Shown here: positions 63,181 through 64,000 of the stretch, piece after piece
Layout of the letters: the number at the start of each line of letters is the position of its first letter
Numbering within the stretch: position 1 is the stretch's first letter
Source: an uncultured Prevotella sp.
GTDB lineage: Bacteria; Bacteroidota; Bacteroidia; Bacteroidales; Bacteroidaceae
Assembly (NCBI GenBank): GCA_900543585.1
Contig: UQRP01000001.1
Location: 62,001 to 126,000 of the forward strand
DNA: 64,000 bases
Direction of reading: 5' to 3'
Translations under genes and position numbers: made by a program
The notes under the pieces: generated by a model
Seen by the model: only the letters and a program-made list of their open reading frames with translations
The model's database searches: none
What the model was told of the DNA's origin: nothing

Positions 63181-64000
63181 AGCTTAGACACCATAGAGAG
63201 CGGTGCGAGCTTTAGCTTGTAATAATAGAACCAGTAAGTCTTGCCGTAGCTGTCTTTGAGCAGCGCATATTGCATTTGGGGATTTTTGGTACCATAGTAA
63301 ATCTTACGGTAGTCGGCATAGTCGGCATCCATGACGGAGCTATGGTATGCAATACGTGGATGCTCATGAATGTGGGTGTAGAGCACAAGAGCCTCGCGAT
63401 AGCTTTGTGGCAGATGAGCGTTGAGATTATAGTATTTAGGAAGCGTGTTGACGAAACTGTCGAGGTCGCCATCAAGCAGATAGGCGCACAACAGGTAGTC
63501 GGCTGACATCTTGGTAGCGAAACGACTCTTGCAGAGGGTCTCTAAATATACTTTTGGTGTCATCTTATCCACGAAATAGACACCAAGGTCTTTGTAGAAC
63601 CATACCTCCGGCACCATCATCATTTTCACGGACTTGCCGTTGGGTATCATGGCGTCAGAGCCGCCTATGAGGGGATACTCGAAGAGCGCCTCGCCTAACT
63701 GGTGCTCTTTTGCCAATGCATAGATACGCAGACATGTCAGACTGCTGTCAGTCTTCTCCTCGTTGCTGCCTGTCTGTAATGCGTCGGCATATTTGCCTTC
63801 CAATATTTTGTGCTCTATGCTCATACGATAATGGAAAACTTCATCATTGCAGCCTATAGCACATACTATCAGTGACATAGCTGTCATCTGCAACATGTTG
63901 ATCCATGTCATACGAGAAAAGAATCCTAAAGACGTTGCGGGTAACTCGATGGGTTCCAGTTGCCTCACGATCCACACGACTCCGGCATAGACAATCATCA
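63177..64000 (-). CDS. DUF6057-like membrane protein, N-terminal part beyond the window
   Basis: The reading frame is open to the window edge, so only the C-terminal part (about 274 residues) is seen. Two hydrophobic segments near its start (MIVYAGVVWIVRQL and MLQMTAMSLIVCAIGC) are followed by a soluble, helix-rich domain with IEHKILEGKYADALQ, which resembles a TPR-like repeat, and a C-terminal YGTKNPQMQYALLKDSYGKT. This fits the Bacteroidales DUF6057 family of large membrane proteins, whose function is unknown. The Met near 63998 is probably internal. It overlaps the metallophosphoesterase by 4 bp. Confidence 0.7.
   Translation of the reverse strand, partial: MIVYAGVVWIVRQLEPIELPATSLGFFSRMTWINMLQMTAMSLIVCAIGCNDEVFHYRMSIEHKILEGKYADALQTGSNEEKTDSSLTCLRIYALAKEHQLGEALFEYPLIGGSDAMIPNGKSVKMMMVPEVWFYKDLGVYFVDKMTPKVYLETLCKSRFATKMSADYLLCAYLLDGDLDSFVNTLPKYYNLNAHLPQSYREALVLYTHIHEHPRIAYHSSVMDADYADYRKIYYGTKNPQMQYALLKDSYGKTYWFYYYKLKLAPLSMVSKL

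Noticed and set aside
1..64000. tRNA or rRNA genes
   Set aside because: All gaps were read for cloverleaf-like or rRNA-like sequence and none was found; a covariance-model scan would be decisive.

Overview
The window looks like chromosomal DNA of a Bacteroidales bacterium, most probably a Prevotella-like member of the Prevotellaceae. The reasons are the promoter grammar and the gene families. At least fifteen genes have a TAnnTTTG -7 box at the right distance, several with a TTTG/TTG -33 element 19-20 bp upstream, which is the Bacteroidetes sigma-ABfr consensus. The families include a large multi-SLBB polysaccharide export protein, a malic enzyme/phosphotransacetylase fusion, a DUF6057 protein, a NodT-type RND efflux operon, GltBD and HU. 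No rRNA, tRNA, CRISPR array or complete insertion sequence was seen. Genus-level assignment is inference.

Layout. 1-9.2 kb: a truncated EamA transporter; maeB divergent from a TetR regulator across a palindromic promoter; an exonuclease plus rRNA methyltransferase pair; ftsK plus a LolA-like chaperone. 9.2-15.4 kb (minus): one probable operon nth-DUF2461-sppA-lpxK-punA-thiL ending at a strong bidirectional terminator. 15.5-22.4 kb (minus): a tripartite RND efflux operon with an LpxA-family acyltransferase as its last gene. 22.5-24 kb: cca. 24.1-36.5 kb (plus): an exopolysaccharide/capsule locus with SLBB export protein, Wzz, an AAC(3)-fold acetyltransferase, flippase, polymerase, two GT4 and one GT2 glycosyltransferases, a polysaccharide deacetylase and an initiating undecaprenyl-phosphate sugar transferase. 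Its middle part (about 26.8-35.7 kb) is visibly A+T-richer than its flanks, as expected for a variable, exchangeable cassette.

36.6-38.6 kb is an accessory patch: an Rpn-type nuclease with an internal repeat, two short tandem-repeat tracts, and a small peptide gene with its own promoter and terminator. 38.6-52.9 kb is core metabolism and envelope: gltBD (glutamate synthase), an arginase-fold protein, a DHH phosphoesterase (NrnA-like), HU, then a group mscS-like, kdsA, kdsD (Kdo synthesis) and a secreted phospholipase-D-like enzyme. 53-57.5 kb is a second accessory patch: a frameshifted DUF4160 gene with its intact DUF2442 partner, an inverted-repeat element, a cassette of small protein + zinc ribbon + uracil-DNA-glycosylase-like protein + WYL regulator, and a convergent regulator that fuses a ScdA-type N-terminus, hemerythrin and LuxR HTH. 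57.9-64 kb: a MltF-like lytic transglycosylase, hisGDC divergent from it, and a metallophosphoesterase/DUF6057 pair running off the window.

The strongest candidates for something undescribed are the WYL/UDG-like/zinc-ribbon cassette (54.46-56.53 kb), the hemerythrin-LuxR fusion beside it, the 22-bp palindromic tandem repeat present at two intergenic sites 57 kb apart (622-709 and 57716-57803), and the small peptide gene at 37984-38178. All functional proposals for these are inference from sequence and context.
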